Shown: positions 32,880-45,190 of the stretch, in pieces
Position numbering within the stretch: the stretch's first letter is position 1
Layout of the letters: each line of letters opens with the position of its first letter
Source: Undaria pinnatifida
Lineage: Eukaryota; Sar; Phaeophyceae; Laminariales; Alariaceae
Direction of reading: 5' to 3'
DNA length: 64,000 nucleotides
Assembly (NCBI GenBank): GCA_012845835.1
Contig: JABAKD010000008.1
Coordinates: forward strand, 11,367,060 to 11,431,059
Program-made: the position numbers and the translations under genes
Notes under the pieces: generated by a model
Databases searched by the model: none
What the model saw: only the letters and a program-made list of their open reading frames with translations
What the model was told of the DNA's origin: nothing

Positions 32880-34883
32880 TCAACTGGCCACGGTCGCGCC
32901 TCGAGGTTCGTCTACGTTACGTTGGATTCCCCGAGGAAACGCACTGGCGATGTGAACTTGCAAGCACCAAGAACCTCGTACGGCTCCCGTCGAAGTCGTG
33001 TAGCGCGCCGGGGGAAGAGGAAGTTTAATCGGTCCCGGGTCGTCCAGAGAGCGGACCAGGTATACCTTGTCCTCGGCAGTGCTCGCGCTGATTTTTCCAA
33101 GCGACCATAACCCATTGTCTCCCTTGTACCAAAAGTGGGCTCCCTTAGGGAGCACTGTGCCGTGGTAGCGACGGAGCCAATCGGCGCGGGGAACACAGGC
33201 GTAGCCCGGCGCTAGGAAACGTTCCTCGTTGTTGCGGAAGAGCTCACGCTGTGCCGCCCCGATCCGCATTCGGCGGTACAGGCGGTTGCTTTGGCGGTGC
33301 TGGTCCGGGGTTCCGGCCCAATAACGCAAGATGTGGGAGCGGGAGAGGTGAAGGTCCATTTCCCGCTCCCAGGAGGGTTCGGAGAGTCCCGCCCAATGCG
33401 TCTTGTATAGCATCGCCATGACGCCACCTCGCCCCCGTACCGACTGATGACCAGTGATCTGCCCCACCTCCAGCCGTTGGAGGGGTTTCGAAACGTCGTC
33501 TTGAGTGACGTGGTACGGCGGGGATTTCTTGGAAAAATTGTTGAGCACATGCTGTGTCAGCCCCGCCGGTAGGTATTTGGGCATGTCCCCGCTGTCGAGG
33601 GGGTTGGCACAGGGTTTGCAGCGCTCGATGGCCACACGCCGACGAGCGTCCGAACCAGGCAGGTCGGAAGGGAGATCCAAATAAAGGAGGTTGCTCCCGA
33701 GCGGCGAGCCGTCCGGGGTCTCGGCGGCGGAGCAGGGACCGACGGCCAGGACCTTGTATGGGCCCGTCCAGTTAAGCGCGAGTTTGGCCTTGAGTACCTT
33801 GGCGTCGGTGTTCGCCTTCACACCCTGGCGGATGGTAGAGGCCGAATTGTATACCCATGCCCAACCACCCACAGTGAAGTTAGGTGCTGGACGCAGCGCG
33901 TCGGCGAGGGCGGAGTTTCTGCGGTTAACACGGGAAACGGTGAGGGCGTGGTGTGCGCGGACAATGTCGTTCGCGCGCTTTTGCCGGTCGGTGGCCAAAT
34001 CGCAATAGGCCAGGTGGTCGCGGGTCAGACTCTGGTGTCCCACGACACCTGTGCGGTCGAAAATCGTCAGGGGGAGCCGTGGGAGTCTGCCCATGTGGAC
34101 CTCGTTGGGCGCCAAACCCGTCGCCGCGCTGACAGAGTTGTTGTAAGCGAATTCTACGTGGGGCAGATGCAAGTCCCAATCGTCTTGTCGCTCGCTGATG
34201 ACCATAGCCAGCATTTGTGCCATAGTGTGATGTACCCGCTCAACACCCCCGTTACAGTTGGGATGATAGGAGCTTGTAGCAAGCTTGTGTACACCCAAAA
34301 GCTGATATACAGCTTGTGAAAGCTTGGAGCAGAACTGCAGTCCGTTGTCCGAGAGTATGGTGCGCGGGCACCCCCACAAGGGGATGTATTGGTTCACCAG
34401 GGTATTGGCTGTACCCTCCGTGGTGAACTCAGCGGCAGTGACGGGGAACATGTCGGCCCGACGACTGAAGCGATCGGTGAACAGCAGGATGTAGGTGTTG
34501 CCTCGTGGTGTGACCGGAAGGGGGCCGAAGTAGTCAACACTGACGGCGATACCTGGACCTTCCGGCAGAGCCATTGTGATGATGGGCCAGCGGACATTCA
34601 GCGGTGGGGTTTTCCGCGCTTGGCACTTCAAGCAGTGGCGAAGCCACCACCGGGTGCACACACTCATGCCAATCCACCAATAAAAACGCTCCAGCATGCG
34701 CAACGTGCGCGTGGTGCCAAGGTGGCAGGAGGCCGTCGAGTGACAAGCTTGCATGATCCAAGGGCGCATGAGCAGGGGAACGTAGATGCGAACTGGCTCG
34801 TCGTTTAGCAAGCAAGCAGCTCGCTCCACAAAGTTCGGTTTGTCAGAGCTTATTGGCGGGAGTGTCGTGTTACGGACTAACAA
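32880..34883 (-). CDS. Ty3/gypsy-type integrase with chromodomain and Tudor-like C-terminus
   Basis: Uninterrupted 667-residue ORF. The zinc-binding HHCC region has H48, H54, C84 and C87. The catalytic core has D117, D179 and E215, with 35 residues between the last two (DD35E). A GPY motif (NWTGPYKV, about 371) is followed by a chromodomain-like segment (about 468-523, with THWAGLSEPSWERE) and a Tudor-like segment (about 575-645, with GAHFWYKGDNGLW and VRSLDDPGP). Integrases insert retroelement DNA; such C-terminal reader domains can direct insertion to particular chromatin. The first Met is probably not the native start, because the family encodes integrase at the end of a polyprotein. Upstream is a G run and low complexity with no reverse transcriptase or RNase H, so this is a 5'-truncated element. 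The open frame suggests recent insertion or selection. Confidence 0.93.
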   Translation of the reverse strand: MLVRNTTLPPISSDKPNFVERAACLLNDEPVRIYVPLLMRPWIMQACHSTASCHLGTTRTLRMLERFYWWIGMSVCTRWWLRHCLKCQARKTPPLNVRWPIITMALPEGPGIAVSVDYFGPLPVTPRGNTYILLFTDRFSRRADMFPVTAAEFTTEGTANTLVNQYIPLWGCPRTILSDNGLQFCSKLSQAVYQLLGVHKLATSSYHPNCNGGVERVHHTMAQMLAMVISERQDDWDLHLPHVEFAYNNSVSAATGLAPNEVHMGRLPRLPLTIFDRTGVVGHQSLTRDHLAYCDLATDRQKRANDIVRAHHALTVSRVNRRNSALADALRPAPNFTVGGWAWVYNSASTIRQGVKANTDAKVLKAKLALNWTGPYKVLAVGPCSAAETPDGSPLGSNLLYLDLPSDLPGSDARRRVAIERCKPCANPLDSGDMPKYLPAGLTQHVLNNFSKKSPPYHVTQDDVSKPLQRLEVGQITGHQSVRGRGGVMAMLYKTHWAGLSEPSWEREMDLHLSRSHILRYWAGTPDQHRQSNRLYRRMRIGAAQRELFRNNEERFLAPGYACVPRADWLRRYHGTVLPKGAHFWYKGDNGLWSLGKISASTAEDKVYLVRSLDDPGPIKLPLPPARYTTSTGAVRGSWCLQVHIASAFPRGIQRNVDEPRGATVAS

Positions 34884-35366
34884 CGTTTGGGAGCTCGATA
34901 CGCTGAAATTGTTTGCTTATTGCGGTGGGGGGGGGGGGGGGGGTAAGCTCGTAAGATACAAAGCGGAGAAAAAGTCAGTTGCTCGTAGAAAAGACGGCCA
35001 AAAAACGGGAGGGGGAGGAAGGAGGAAGGGAGGGAAGGAGGGAGTGCAGCCAGAGCAAGAGACCGCGAAGAAAGCAAGATATCGGCGACTTCAGGTGAGC
35101 TCATTGATCGGGGGAGGCAGGGTGGGGAGGGGGGGGGGGGCACCTTCACCGCCCTCCAATTTCGTACCTAGCACAAAAGTCTTCGTTATCGGCCACGGCG
35201 AGGCAGGGCGATACGCTTCAGGATTCTTCAAGATTCAGCCTCAGCAGCGCAGCCAGTCTCGGAAGTGCAGACAGACGGTGGACAGACGACACCGATCACT
35301 TGCTGTGGCCTTTTGAGAGCCTTTTGAGACGTGAAGCGATTCCAAAGACACCTACGATGGCAATCA

Positions 35367-36029
35367 GACGCGCCCTACGATAGAAGTACGACAGTATGCC
35401 ACTTTTTGGCTGAAATCATTTTTAAATGACGGGGGGCCCCTTCTTGATCGAAAACCGTCGGAAAATTCCATATTTTTTTTCTTCAAATGTGATATTTTTA
35501 GTACGCCTACGTACGAGGCCATGAGATTTTTCATCGGATTGTTTTTTCGCTTTTTCTAAAAACAAAAAAGGCGGGGTTTTGGGTGAGGAAATTGGAGCTC
35601 CTTTCGAAAGAGGAGAGAGCCTCGTAAAACAATTGGGGGCACCTCTATCACTCCATGTGTCATCAGCCAACTTCCACCAGCACGGGTGTACATCATGCAC
35701 TGGACTGCAACAATGGCGGAAAGCAAACTATTGCTGTCTACTGTTGTGTTGGACGCGTGCTACTAAAGAGGTGAAGACCACTTCTTTTTTCTTAATACTA
35801 CCCCTCCATTTTGGGAGCTTAACACCTCTCCCAAAAACTGAATTTGTGGGGAAAAAATAAACCTGCTACCGGATGAAAAAAATCCCATCGCTTAAGTACA
35901 CAACGAGAATCATGCCAAAAAAAACGTCCTATTATTTATTTATTTCCCGACGATTTTGGGTTAAGGAGCCCCGTCATTCACAAGAAATTTCAGACGAAAA
36001 CTGCTAATACCTTTATTGTAGCATGCTTC
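35367..36029. mobile_element. Family-B TIR element
   Basis: Left end GACGCGCCCTACGATAGAAG with GACGGGGGGCC...GAAAACCGTCGG. The right end, reversed, is GCATGCTACAATAAAGGTATT with GACGGGGCTCCTTAACCC and AAAATCGTCGG. About 660 bp, no transposase. Confidence 0.75.
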
Positions 36030-37967
36030 GTTGTACCTGCAGTAATAATATACTGCTCTGCCGCTAACCGTCTAACGTGAAAGCTGGAATAGATGAGGCC
36101 TCCTGCCCCGAAGCAGAAGGATTTCTGACGAGGTAGATCTGTGCCTCCGCCCAGAGCACCCAGCGCTGCGACAATCCTTCGAAGCAGTATCCTGGCGCAG
36201 AGTAGAGGTGGGCTAAAGGACAACGCTGACTCAGGCCGGAGACTGTAATATCAAGAAGACATGGCGCCGCGAGATTATCGATATTGAGCCTGAGCTGGCC
36301 AAGGCGTAACCTACACATCAGCAGTGGAGGAATTTTTGCGGTGCTTGTTTCGAAATGTTGCGAGCTAACGTAAGAGTCGACACGGAGGAGAAATATCAAC
36401 ACGTGTGTGTGGTTCTTTGCTACCAGTAACTAGATCGAGTACGAGACTACCTGTGATGTAAAAAGCCTCCGGAGGATAGAGAGTTTCTGCCCGTCGCGCA
36501 CCCAAAGACCACTGCTGTAGTGATAAACATGAGCCCTGGTACAGCAAACATTTTGTTTTTTGGAACCTTGTGGGGAGATGATACGGGTAAAACGTTTTTT
36601 TTCCCACGATACACCTTAGATCGTGTAACGGTTTTTGCCCACCTGTACAACACATACCTGACTTGACCTCAACCCCTTACGGTAGGAAGCCTAGTTTTAT
36701 GGCCTGCTCCTCTTCCTTTTTTCTGTTTCCCTTTTTCCTTTTCCCCGCAATAGGCTGAGAACGGCGTTTGTCTCGCGTCTGCCGGGCTTCGTCTTTGCCG
36801 CTGGGTTTTTTGCATTCCATTTCCCGCCTCGTCCATTCTCTTTTTCCCGTATCCTTCTAGAGCTTTTTTTTCTGAAACTTAGCAGCTGTACGAGTAGTAG
36901 GATGAGATAGTTTGGGCCTAGGGACCGACTTTTGCTATACATGGGGTGCCTCTGGCTCTGTACCAATCGCTCACGCGAGGGTTGCTTGGATGTCGTATAT
37001 ACCAAGTGTCTTGTGTTGATTGCTTGCTGTCCGCCCGATGCCTTCCGACAGAAGGGGGCAGCAGGCGGAGCTGTTCGTTCAGGCAGGTGATGATAACGCC
37101 TGCCAGGTAAAAAGAGGACAACTGCTATAAATCACAACGCCAAGACGGGGGAAAGGGGATACCATAACACCGTCTCGCAGGGTAGAGGTGTGGAAGTTCG
37201 CTTTGAAGAGCCGCACCTCCGAGCCATATTCTAGACCGCGGAACCGGTGCTTCCCCGAATCTTCCGTACTTCTTCATATACGGGCTCATCGGGGTGAGTT
37301 AGTGATATGGTATTTCCCTGGGAGCCTAGCGAAGGACTAGGATTTCGGGTCCAGAATGTGGGATGTGGATATGGGATAAAAGGGTTTCAAATATAACGTC
37401 TTTGAAGGCGCGTGCGTATAGGGAAACGGGGATGCTGAACTTGCGCCACCCACGCATACGAGGTATCGTTTAGTTCTTTCCTTGGCCGTGGAAGAATAAA
37501 AAGAGCTTCTCTGAGGACACAAGTGAGCGAACATCGTGGAGGCTGCTTAGTAGAGAGGCCTGCCAGGAGGTGGGGCCTGTGTCTGTATCTAGGCACCCAA
37601 TCCTATAAAACCGAGGCAGTACGTTCGCGTGGAAACGCGAAGGCTTCGCCGTCAGCGATTTAGCCATGCCCACACAGCACTCGAATACACCATGATGACT
37701 CGTGTGCGGTGGAGGTGCAGCCTTTTCTTTCTTGCAAGGTTCTTGACCCGAGAGGAGCTCTCTCCCTCACCCCAACAACTGATTTCTTTGAGGAAAAATG
37801 GGAGTACTGACCAAAGCTAAGTTAGTCAGAGCCCTCCATCCCACGGCGGTGGCAGGGGTGCAGCAGATTCTGATAAATTTGTGAGCTCTCCTAACATGAG
37901 GAGCTCGATATCTCACCCGACCTAAACACGCCTTCGAAGGCTTTAAATCGCTCAACAGCCCGAACAA

Positions 37968-38092
37968 GCTCCTATGCCCTTGCCCTAAAACAAACGATAA
38001 TCGTAAAATTCTCAGACTATACTAATACAGCTCCTATGCCCTTGCCCTAAAACAAACGATAATCGTAAAATTCTCAGACTACTAATAACTGG
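37968..38092. repeat. Two-copy 62-bp direct repeat
   Basis: CTCCTATGCCCTTGCCCTAA...CGTAAAATTCTCAGACTA occurs twice in tandem with almost no differences. Confidence 0.93.
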
Positions 38093-39135
38093 TTCAGCAA
38101 TTCCTTAGTTCCTCACTTGAGGAGCTCAACCGGAAAAAAAAAAGTTGTGCCCCGAAAAGTGCTACCCGTACCGTACCGGCCCCCGGGGATATGACTCGGG
38201 GGTCCCCTTTTTCGAGTGACCTCTACTTTCCGTGGGTCGGGCTCACTCGCTCGCGACCCCCCCCCTGTTACTTTACGGCATTGAAAAAATCAGGCGTTGT
38301 ATTGTTTCGAGAAGACACTCGACCGGCCATGGAATGGTTAGCGTTTTGCTACGCCGGAGCCAAGGAAACCGCCTGAAGACGTTTTTTGCGGCAAAGACAC
38401 AGAATCGTTCGGGTGAGAAGCCCAAGCCCGGGAGTTAAAACGAGGGTATGTCGTAACATTCCCCCCACTGTAACCTTGGCCTGCTCTTGTGATGAGCAAC
38501 CCTTCCTCCAGTAAACTGGCTACACAAAAACTTCATATCGCAATAGAGTCTTTATTCTACGGTGGTAGCCCCCCCCCCCCCCCCCCCCGAAACCTTGTTC
38601 TTGAACTGGAAGGAATCACCTGTCTTGAAACCAGCTCCCGGCCGTGTGCCTCCTGAAATACGGTGCCCCCTTTGCCACCCCGACGTCGTTGTTCGATAAT
38701 TTGCAAACGAAAAGAATACAAAATGAAGATAGTTTGCTCATAGCGTCCTTCCTCGTGTCGAGCCGCCAAGAAACGTTCGTTAGAGAAAATCATTGGTTTT
38801 GGGAGGGGGGCTATCGTAGAATCAGCCAAAAAAAAACAAGAATGGCAGAATTCCGACTAATTTTCGGGTTAAGACAGTCCTGTCATCCGGAAAACGTTTT
38901 AGCCTTCAAAGCGCCCCCACTATTATCGTAGCATGAGACCTACCAGGGGCATGTATGTCGCGCTTCGTCGATGCCGATCCGCAACGCTTGGAGACGCGTC
39001 TCGACACCTACAAGCAACCGTCGCTTAGAGGCGTGCCTGGTTCGTTGTTATGACTTTTGTTACAGGAGCTCAAAGCAACGCCGCATCAGCTTTTTTCTTT
39101 TTTTTTTAGTCCTCCGGCGGATGGGGAAATGTAAA

Positions 39136-39280
39136 AGCTTGAGCTCACCACACTTCTCCACGTACTCTCATACACGTCTAGTGTCGATTTAACTCCGTTG
39201 CCTTAGCAATCCAGCGCTAGCTGGCGTGTCCTTCGGTTCCGGCTATAGCGATAGCGTCAGCTGTCCCTACCGGCGGTCCT
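39136..39280 (+). repeat. Dispersed repeat matching window bases 1-150
   Basis: AAGCTTGAGCTCACCACACTT...GTGTCGATTTAACTCCGTTG...GCTAGCTGGCG matches positions 1-150 in the same orientation with scattered changes. Confidence 0.85.
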
Positions 39281-40495
39281 CGTTACTACCCCGGCCGCGC
39301 AAGCTATAGTTGTATACGGGTGCGTGAGTATGTCGACCCGGCCTGCCCCCTGAGGGTACAGCGTGTGGTAGCAACAGGAGGAAGAAGCTGAACCTCCTTC
39401 TCTGCTTTATGATACAAACATACGGTATGCAGCATAGAAAAAAAGGGGATATCTTTTTTTTGTGGTCACTGTTCGCGTGATCCAGCATTTATCTAGTGAT
39501 ACTTATTTCATTGCCGGAATCGGACAAGACAAAGCTCACTCAGGCATAGGGGACGGACAGGAGACGAGGCTAGGAGGATAACAGGGTATATATAGTCCCA
39601 GGTACCCGCCGCTTTTTTGCACGCACAACGCGTTCCATCTGGCGCACGAAGCAACACCACAGGGACCAATCGTACGGTAGGGGGGGTAGATTACCCCCTT
39701 TTGGCCACTTTTTGGCCACTTTTTTTTCAGTGGCTTGGTGTCACTCGCGCGAGTGACCCCCCCCCCGCTGTTCCTTGCGGTGTCACAGGCTTTCGTGCTG
39801 CTGTAACATTCTCGATGTTAATACGAGAAAGGGATGGTTAGCTACACGCTGTGCACCAAAAAATAAAAACGCCGAACGTACTTTTTTTTCAGTGAGGTAC
39901 AGAGTCACTCGTGCGAGTATGATGGTGTGATAGCACGTACCCGGGCGACGAAAACTGGGGGTACCCCAGGCCTTACCGTAGCCTTGATCTGAAAGGAGAT
40001 ACAACCCATCACCTGTGTGCGTTTGTCAGAGATTCGTTTCGGTTGAGTTTTACCTCCTCCGCCGACAAGTGCACACTGCCATTATTGCTGCCCGCTCAAT
40101 CCTGGTACAGCCGGGGCCCCTCAATGGTGCGGCGCCTTTTCAGATAACGAATAGCCTCACTAAAACGGAACCCCGGCATTATGCCGCGTCTACGGCAGGG
40201 GCGTCACTATTGGGGCCTCTTTTTTCCGTGGGTCTGGCTCTTTCGCGCGAGTGACCCCCCTCCCCCCGTTTCTCTGCGTGTAATTTTTTTTGGTCGTAAG
40301 CTTTCGCGTGTAATTATTTTTCGGATGTATGACACTGCCATGAAATGGTTAGCCACGCGCTGCTGTTGTAAGGCTCAGTTAAACTGGCCAAATTATCTAA
40401 ATTCAAATAATTACAGGCCTTTCGAGGCCGTATCTTAACACTGCTCTAAAAAAAATAGGCTGAAGAATGCTTCATGCGTGAAGCGAAGAACGGAG

Positions 40496-40772
40496 GACAC
40501 GCGCTACGATAGAGGTGCTACAGCCACTTTTTTTCTCTAATTCTACTCCTCAATTTGAGAGCTTAAGATCTCTCCCAAGAACTGATTTGGAGAAAAATCG
40601 AAACTGCTACGTACCGGACGACAAAAAATCTCATGGCCTACTGTAGTAGATACACAACGAGAATCATGCAAAAACTAAGGGGGCCTATTTTCCGACGATT
40701 TTGGGTTACGGAGCCCCGTCGTTCAGCAAAACGTTTCACACGACAAGTCCCACCTCCATCGTAGCACGCGTC
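40496..40772. mobile_element. Family-B TIR element
   Basis: 277 bp. Ends GACACGCGCTACGATAGAGG and, reversed, GACGCGTGCTACGATGGAGG. The inner right arm carries GACGGGGCTCCGTAACCC and AAAATCGTCGG. Confidence 0.85.
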
Positions 40773-43426
40773 AGAGTTACACTCGGACGAGTGGCCCAAA
40801 GGCGGCGGTGAAAAAGAGGGTACGCCCCCCCCCTAACATATAGCCGTGGTCTACTCCAAGGTCATGTGCGGTGGGGTAAACCGGTACCGAGGGTATTTCT
40901 GATGTGGGCGGACCAAACTTACTTGCTCAAGTGTCGGGAACCGGTGTTGAGTTCGCGCCGAGCACTCCGGCATAACAACTCGGTACGAGGATATTGAGGC
41001 CGTACCGAACACTCCGGTATGGTTCGGTGGTGTATTCTGCACCGAGAAAATACCGTCGGTTTGCTTTTGGTACGCACCCTGCCGAGCATGCCTCTTGCCT
41101 TTGGACGCATGTCCACTGCTGTAGAGGGTAGCACTACTTTTCGTGCGAAATGGTTCATGAAAATGACGGGGCTTCCTTGACCCAAAATCGTCGGAAAAGG
41201 GCCATTTTTTTTTTGCATGATTCTCGTTGTGTATACCTACAGTGGCCGTGGCTTTGGTCTTACTACGGTAGCCCCCCCAACTTTTCTTCAACCAAATCTC
41301 CGGTTTCAAAACCAGGACCCCGTCGTATCTCCTGAAATACGGTGTCCCTCGACAACCCCGACGTCGTCGATCGATAGGCCTTTGCACACAAGAAATTATA
41401 TGTCCAGATACTTTGGTTTCCATTGTGTCCTTCTTCGTGTCGAGCAGCCATGAAAAGTTCGTTAAAGAAAATCGCTGTTTTTTTTTTTGGGGGGGGGGCT
41501 ATCGTTGTAAGAATCAGTCGGCAACGGAATTTTTCATCCGGTATCATACATATTATAGTAGCTTTTTTTATTATTTTTGTCCAAAGTCAGTTTTTGGGGT
41601 GAAGAAAGGACATGTCTTTTAAGCTCCGAAAAGTGAGGAATCTTGCAGAAAAAACGTGGCGCGCACCTCGTATCGTACGAGCACGCGCGTCTTTGGTCTA
41701 CACACTCCATGCAAGAACAGGTCGTGACCACAAGCGATCTTCACACCGCCAGAACCATTCCGCTGCAGGGGTTGCCGTTGTTTGGGAGGGGGGCAAAACG
41801 TTTCTGACTGGCTGAACCCCTCAAGTGCGGCGTCGTCGTACGGTAGTCCCCCCAATATTTCTTGGACGAAATCGCCGGTTTCGAAACAGCTCCCGGCCGT
41901 ATCTCCCGAAATGCGGTGCCCCTTGCCCCCCCCGACGTCATCGTTCGATGATAGTCGTTTGCAAACAACGAAGATATATCAAGATTGTATTTTTCATATC
42001 ATCCTTCGCCGTGTCGAGCAGCCATGAAACGTTCGGTATAAGAAAATCGCTGGCTTTTGGGGGGAGGTATCGTAGAATAAGTTCGGTTATTACGATTTCA
42101 CGAGTGTTTGTCTTAAGACCAGCGCAACATGCATCTAAGCGTAGGTCGGGTTGCTTTTTGCGCGAACGAATGCCTCCGAAGTCTATAGGGTGGGTGAGAT
42201 ATTGAGCTGCTCCTGAGGCCAGGAGCTTAGAAATTCCCGCCACACCCCCTATCGCTGGACGACTCCCCACTGAACCGGCACCCCGCACAAATGGCCACCG
42301 CAGTACCAGGTATTTAATAACGCGGTACCACGACTGGTACTGCTCGACCTGGCGAACACTTGGGAGCGAAACAGCAGAGTCGAGTTGCGAAGCATCTTGC
42401 AGACGCGCTTTTACTTGTCGATTGCCCTCAAGGACTAAAAATTGTCCCAAAGAAGCCGAAAGCAAAATAGTGACCAACGCTTGCGCGCGCGGCGACATGG
42501 GCAGCGGGTCAGGATGTGTTCGAATGCAAAACAGCTCGTACGGAAGCAAGGCGGACGTTTGGGTGGCTGGTCACTTAGCAGGCGCATTTTTTGCAAGTGC
42601 CATTGTCGCGTTTCTCGTTGCCAAGCAAACCGGGCGCCGGCTTCACCATCCAATTAGCTCTCATCCCCCCCCCCCCTCCCCCCCTACTGCAAAACACTGT
42701 CCTACATTCAGTCTAATTAATGTGCGCCAAGAAAAGCATGGGCACAATATATTTCTAAAAGGTCTATACTATAACCTTCCAACTCGATCGTTGTTGTCGC
42801 TCTGGCCTCCCGTCGTCACTTTGTGCTCAAGTCCAGACACGCACGAGGTCATGGACCTGGTGTCCCGGCACCTCCAACCAAAAACAACGTCCAAGCTCCA
42901 CACATTTTATATTTTTGTTCTGCTGATTCATGCCGCCTTTCGCGGAGATCGAATAGTCGGCTGTAACGCCCACAAAGAGGCAGACATCCGAGGCTCAAAT
43001 TTTATTTACTCCTTGTTTCACACCCACTGAGACACGATTTCAGGGCGGGGTTTACAACGTGTTATCCCGCGCAAAACTTAGGCCAACAGGCGGATGCATT
43101 ACCGTATGTTGCACTTACGCATTCACACGTTAAGCGTCTCTCCAAAAGACACTTCGACTTTTCTAATATTTTACATCCACACGCCCACGCGTCAGAGAAA
43201 AATATACTCCGTCTTTTACCACCACTTGAAGGGTGTTTTTTAATGGACACCGCTCACTTGTACACCTTGAAACGTAATACGGTACATACAAAACGACGCG
43301 GGCTTCGGCCAGACGCGCACACGAAGGGACTAACTCTCACACCAAGGGAGAAAACACCAGGAGCCTAACTAGCACTGCAACTGACTTTATCGCAATGGAA
43401 CGTTTCGAATTTTTCAGATAATCTCC

Positions 43427-44254
43427 CTATTTCGACCCACCCCCCGCACCGCTCCCGGACCCACCCCCGCCGCCATATTCCGGCAAAAACAGCTTGACGC
43501 CCACACCAGTGTTAGCACTTGCCCCCCCCCCACCAACGCGTATTTCTGCGGCCGGTCCCTTACCCTTGCCCCAATCGAGATTCCGTCGCTTCTTAACAGG
43601 CACCTGTGGCGACGCAAAGCCCCCCCCCCCCTGTGGCAAAACCACGCCCGCTCCAGGCACGCCTCTTTCTACATTTATTCCTGCCGCCTGGCTATCGTCG
43701 GTGAGGCCGCTCACCGCCGAGATTGCGGTTGCGCCCGCTGCCGGGGACGCCGCGGCCATCGCTCCCGGATTTTTTCCCATCTCTACCTTACCAACCTTTG
43801 GGACGCGCTCGAGCCGCAAAGGACCGATAGTTCCTGGAGGTGAGCGGGGTACGCGGTCTCGCCGACCACCCCCACTCCCCCCATCTCTTACATCGCTGCT
43901 GCCGCCGCTGCCGCTGCCGCCGCCGCCGCCGCTCCGTTTCAAAACTTCAGCACCGGGGACAGAATAATTAAATCCCCTGTAGATACGCCTACCGCTACCG
44001 CTGGTGTTACTAGCGCTTGGGGTAATTGCTGCCCTGCCGGAGTTCCTCGAGGCTGAGTTGCGGTCGTTGTTCGGGGGCGGTGAGACAGCAGAGGCAGTGG
44101 AGCCTGCTGGGGAGGAGGCGGCGGCTTGCTCACTGTGCGCCATGGGCGCGTGCGATTTTCCGGTTATGTCGAGGGCGTTTTCCGAGCTGCCGCCGGGGAC
44201 GGCCAGTGGTGGGAGCCCTGAGACACCAGGCTCGTCTTCCACGTCTTCTAGTTC
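43427..44254 (-). CDS. ERCC6L2: SNF2 ATPase terminal exon: low-complexity tail
   Basis: After the pyrimidine-rich acceptor CTACCAACAG, 275 codons run to TAG (43427-43429). Acidic start (ELEDVEDEPG), then Ser/Ala/Gly-rich disorder with Gly runs, RRIYRGFNYSVPGAEVLKR and a basic VKKRRNLDWGKGKG that could act as a nuclear localisation signal. The open frame is long but biased. An alternative acceptor at 44245 is possible. Confidence 0.7.
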   Translation of the reverse strand, partial: ELEDVEDEPGVSGLPPLAVPGGSSENALDITGKSHAPMAHSEQAAASSPAGSTASAVSPPPNNDRNSASRNSGRAAITPSASNTSGSGRRIYRGFNYSVPGAEVLKRSGGGGGSGSGGSSDVRDGGSGGGRRDRVPRSPPGTIGPLRLERVPKVGKVEMGKNPGAMAAASPAAGATAISAVSGLTDDSQAAGINVERGVPGAGVVLPQGGGGFASPQVPVKKRRNLDWGKGKGPAAEIRVGGGGASANTGVGVKLFLPEYGGGGGSGSGAGGGSK

Positions 44255-44804
44255 CTGTTGGTAGAAGAGGAGGCGGTGCATTCGTACTGGGATGTTGTAG
44301 TATTACTTCGAAGTGTATATTATATTACATACCTGGTAATGTTTTACCCCCATTTTCGTTCCCGAGTATCGGCCACTCGTGCGATTGGCTCTACACCTTG
44401 CTCCGAGTACGGATTTCGTTTTTTGTTGTTTGGCGCAGGCAGCGCCATGAACAACAGTATCCCACGGGGACGAGGTACACACCGAAACCGAAAAGCACAA
44501 CACGCTCGATACTATAAATAGTAGGGGTTCCCCTATAAGGCGGTCTGAGTGAGGTGGTATCGTGGTATCCCGACATAAGGCGGTCAAAACCAAAATCGCT
44601 TGGCACGACTGTGGAAAACTGCACTCAAAACCTGGAACAAATGAGGCGGTTTCTCCGAATACGACGGTTTCCCTCCAGCAACGCGGTTATCTCGCTCTGG
44701 CACACCACCGCCTTACCGGTAGACCCCTACTGTACGTATATCGCAGTCCTACCAGTGGCCCACCCAACTCCCCTGTCGCGGGCTTGGTCAACAGCCGAAC
44801 TTGC

Positions 44805-44911
44805 CTTTTCTCCTTCGTCCTTCGCGACGAGCTGGTCGTGGGTGTATGCGTCCAGACCCAGGACGCCTAGCAGGCCGGCCAACTCCGGGTCTTCTGGCGC
44901 TTCGGCCCCGC
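44805..44911 (-). CDS. ERCC6L2: SNF2 ATPase visible exon 13, with a GC donor
   Basis: The acceptor CTGCAG precedes two bases that complete the Gly codon begun in exon 12. It then reads GAEAPEDPELAGLLGVLGLD, AYTHDQLVAKDEGEK. The frame ends AAG|GCAAGT, the consensus of the minor GC-AG intron class, and this is the only donor that gives phase 0 for exon 14. Not recognised from other species, so supported by phase and composition only. Confidence 0.7.
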
Positions 44912-44976
44912 CTGCAGTACGGTGGCGTCGTCGTTGCGACCACGAGACCGGTTGGAACGAGGTTTACAAGGGGTGG

Positions 44977-45031
44977 CAACAACAACAACAACAACAACAA
45001 CAACAAGGACAACAACAGCAACAGCAACAGC

Positions 45032-45077
<46 letters not shown>

Positions 45078-45082
45078 CCAAT

Positions 45083-45179
<97 letters not shown>

Positions 45180-45190
45180 GCAGCAACAAA
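44977..45190. repeat. (CAA)n microsatellite, about 210 bp
   Basis: About 70 CAA units with few interruptions, in the intron between SNF2 exons 12 and 13. It yields spurious poly-Asn, poly-Gln, poly-Thr, poly-Leu, poly-Cys and poly-Val ORFs. Confidence 0.97.

Larger units (their letters stand above)
34884..43426. other. Gene-free region of TIR elements and dispersed repeats
   Basis: Besides the family-B elements, it contains a family-C piece (37870-37965, GAGGAGCTCGATATCTCACC) and a copy of window bases 1-150 at 39136-39280. Several poly-C/G runs (38570-38588, 41482-41499) and ORFs of 60-200 residues (for example 41938-42549 on minus and 42422-43030 on plus) match no family I know. Confidence 0.5.

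Noticed and set aside
41938-42549. 203-residue ORF on the minus strand
   Set aside because: No recognisable domain, crosses dispersed-repeat family C and B pieces, and has no splice or start context.
42422-43030. 202-residue ORF on the plus strand
   Set aside because: No family match I can name. It overlaps the previous ORF antisense, and composition shifts part-way.
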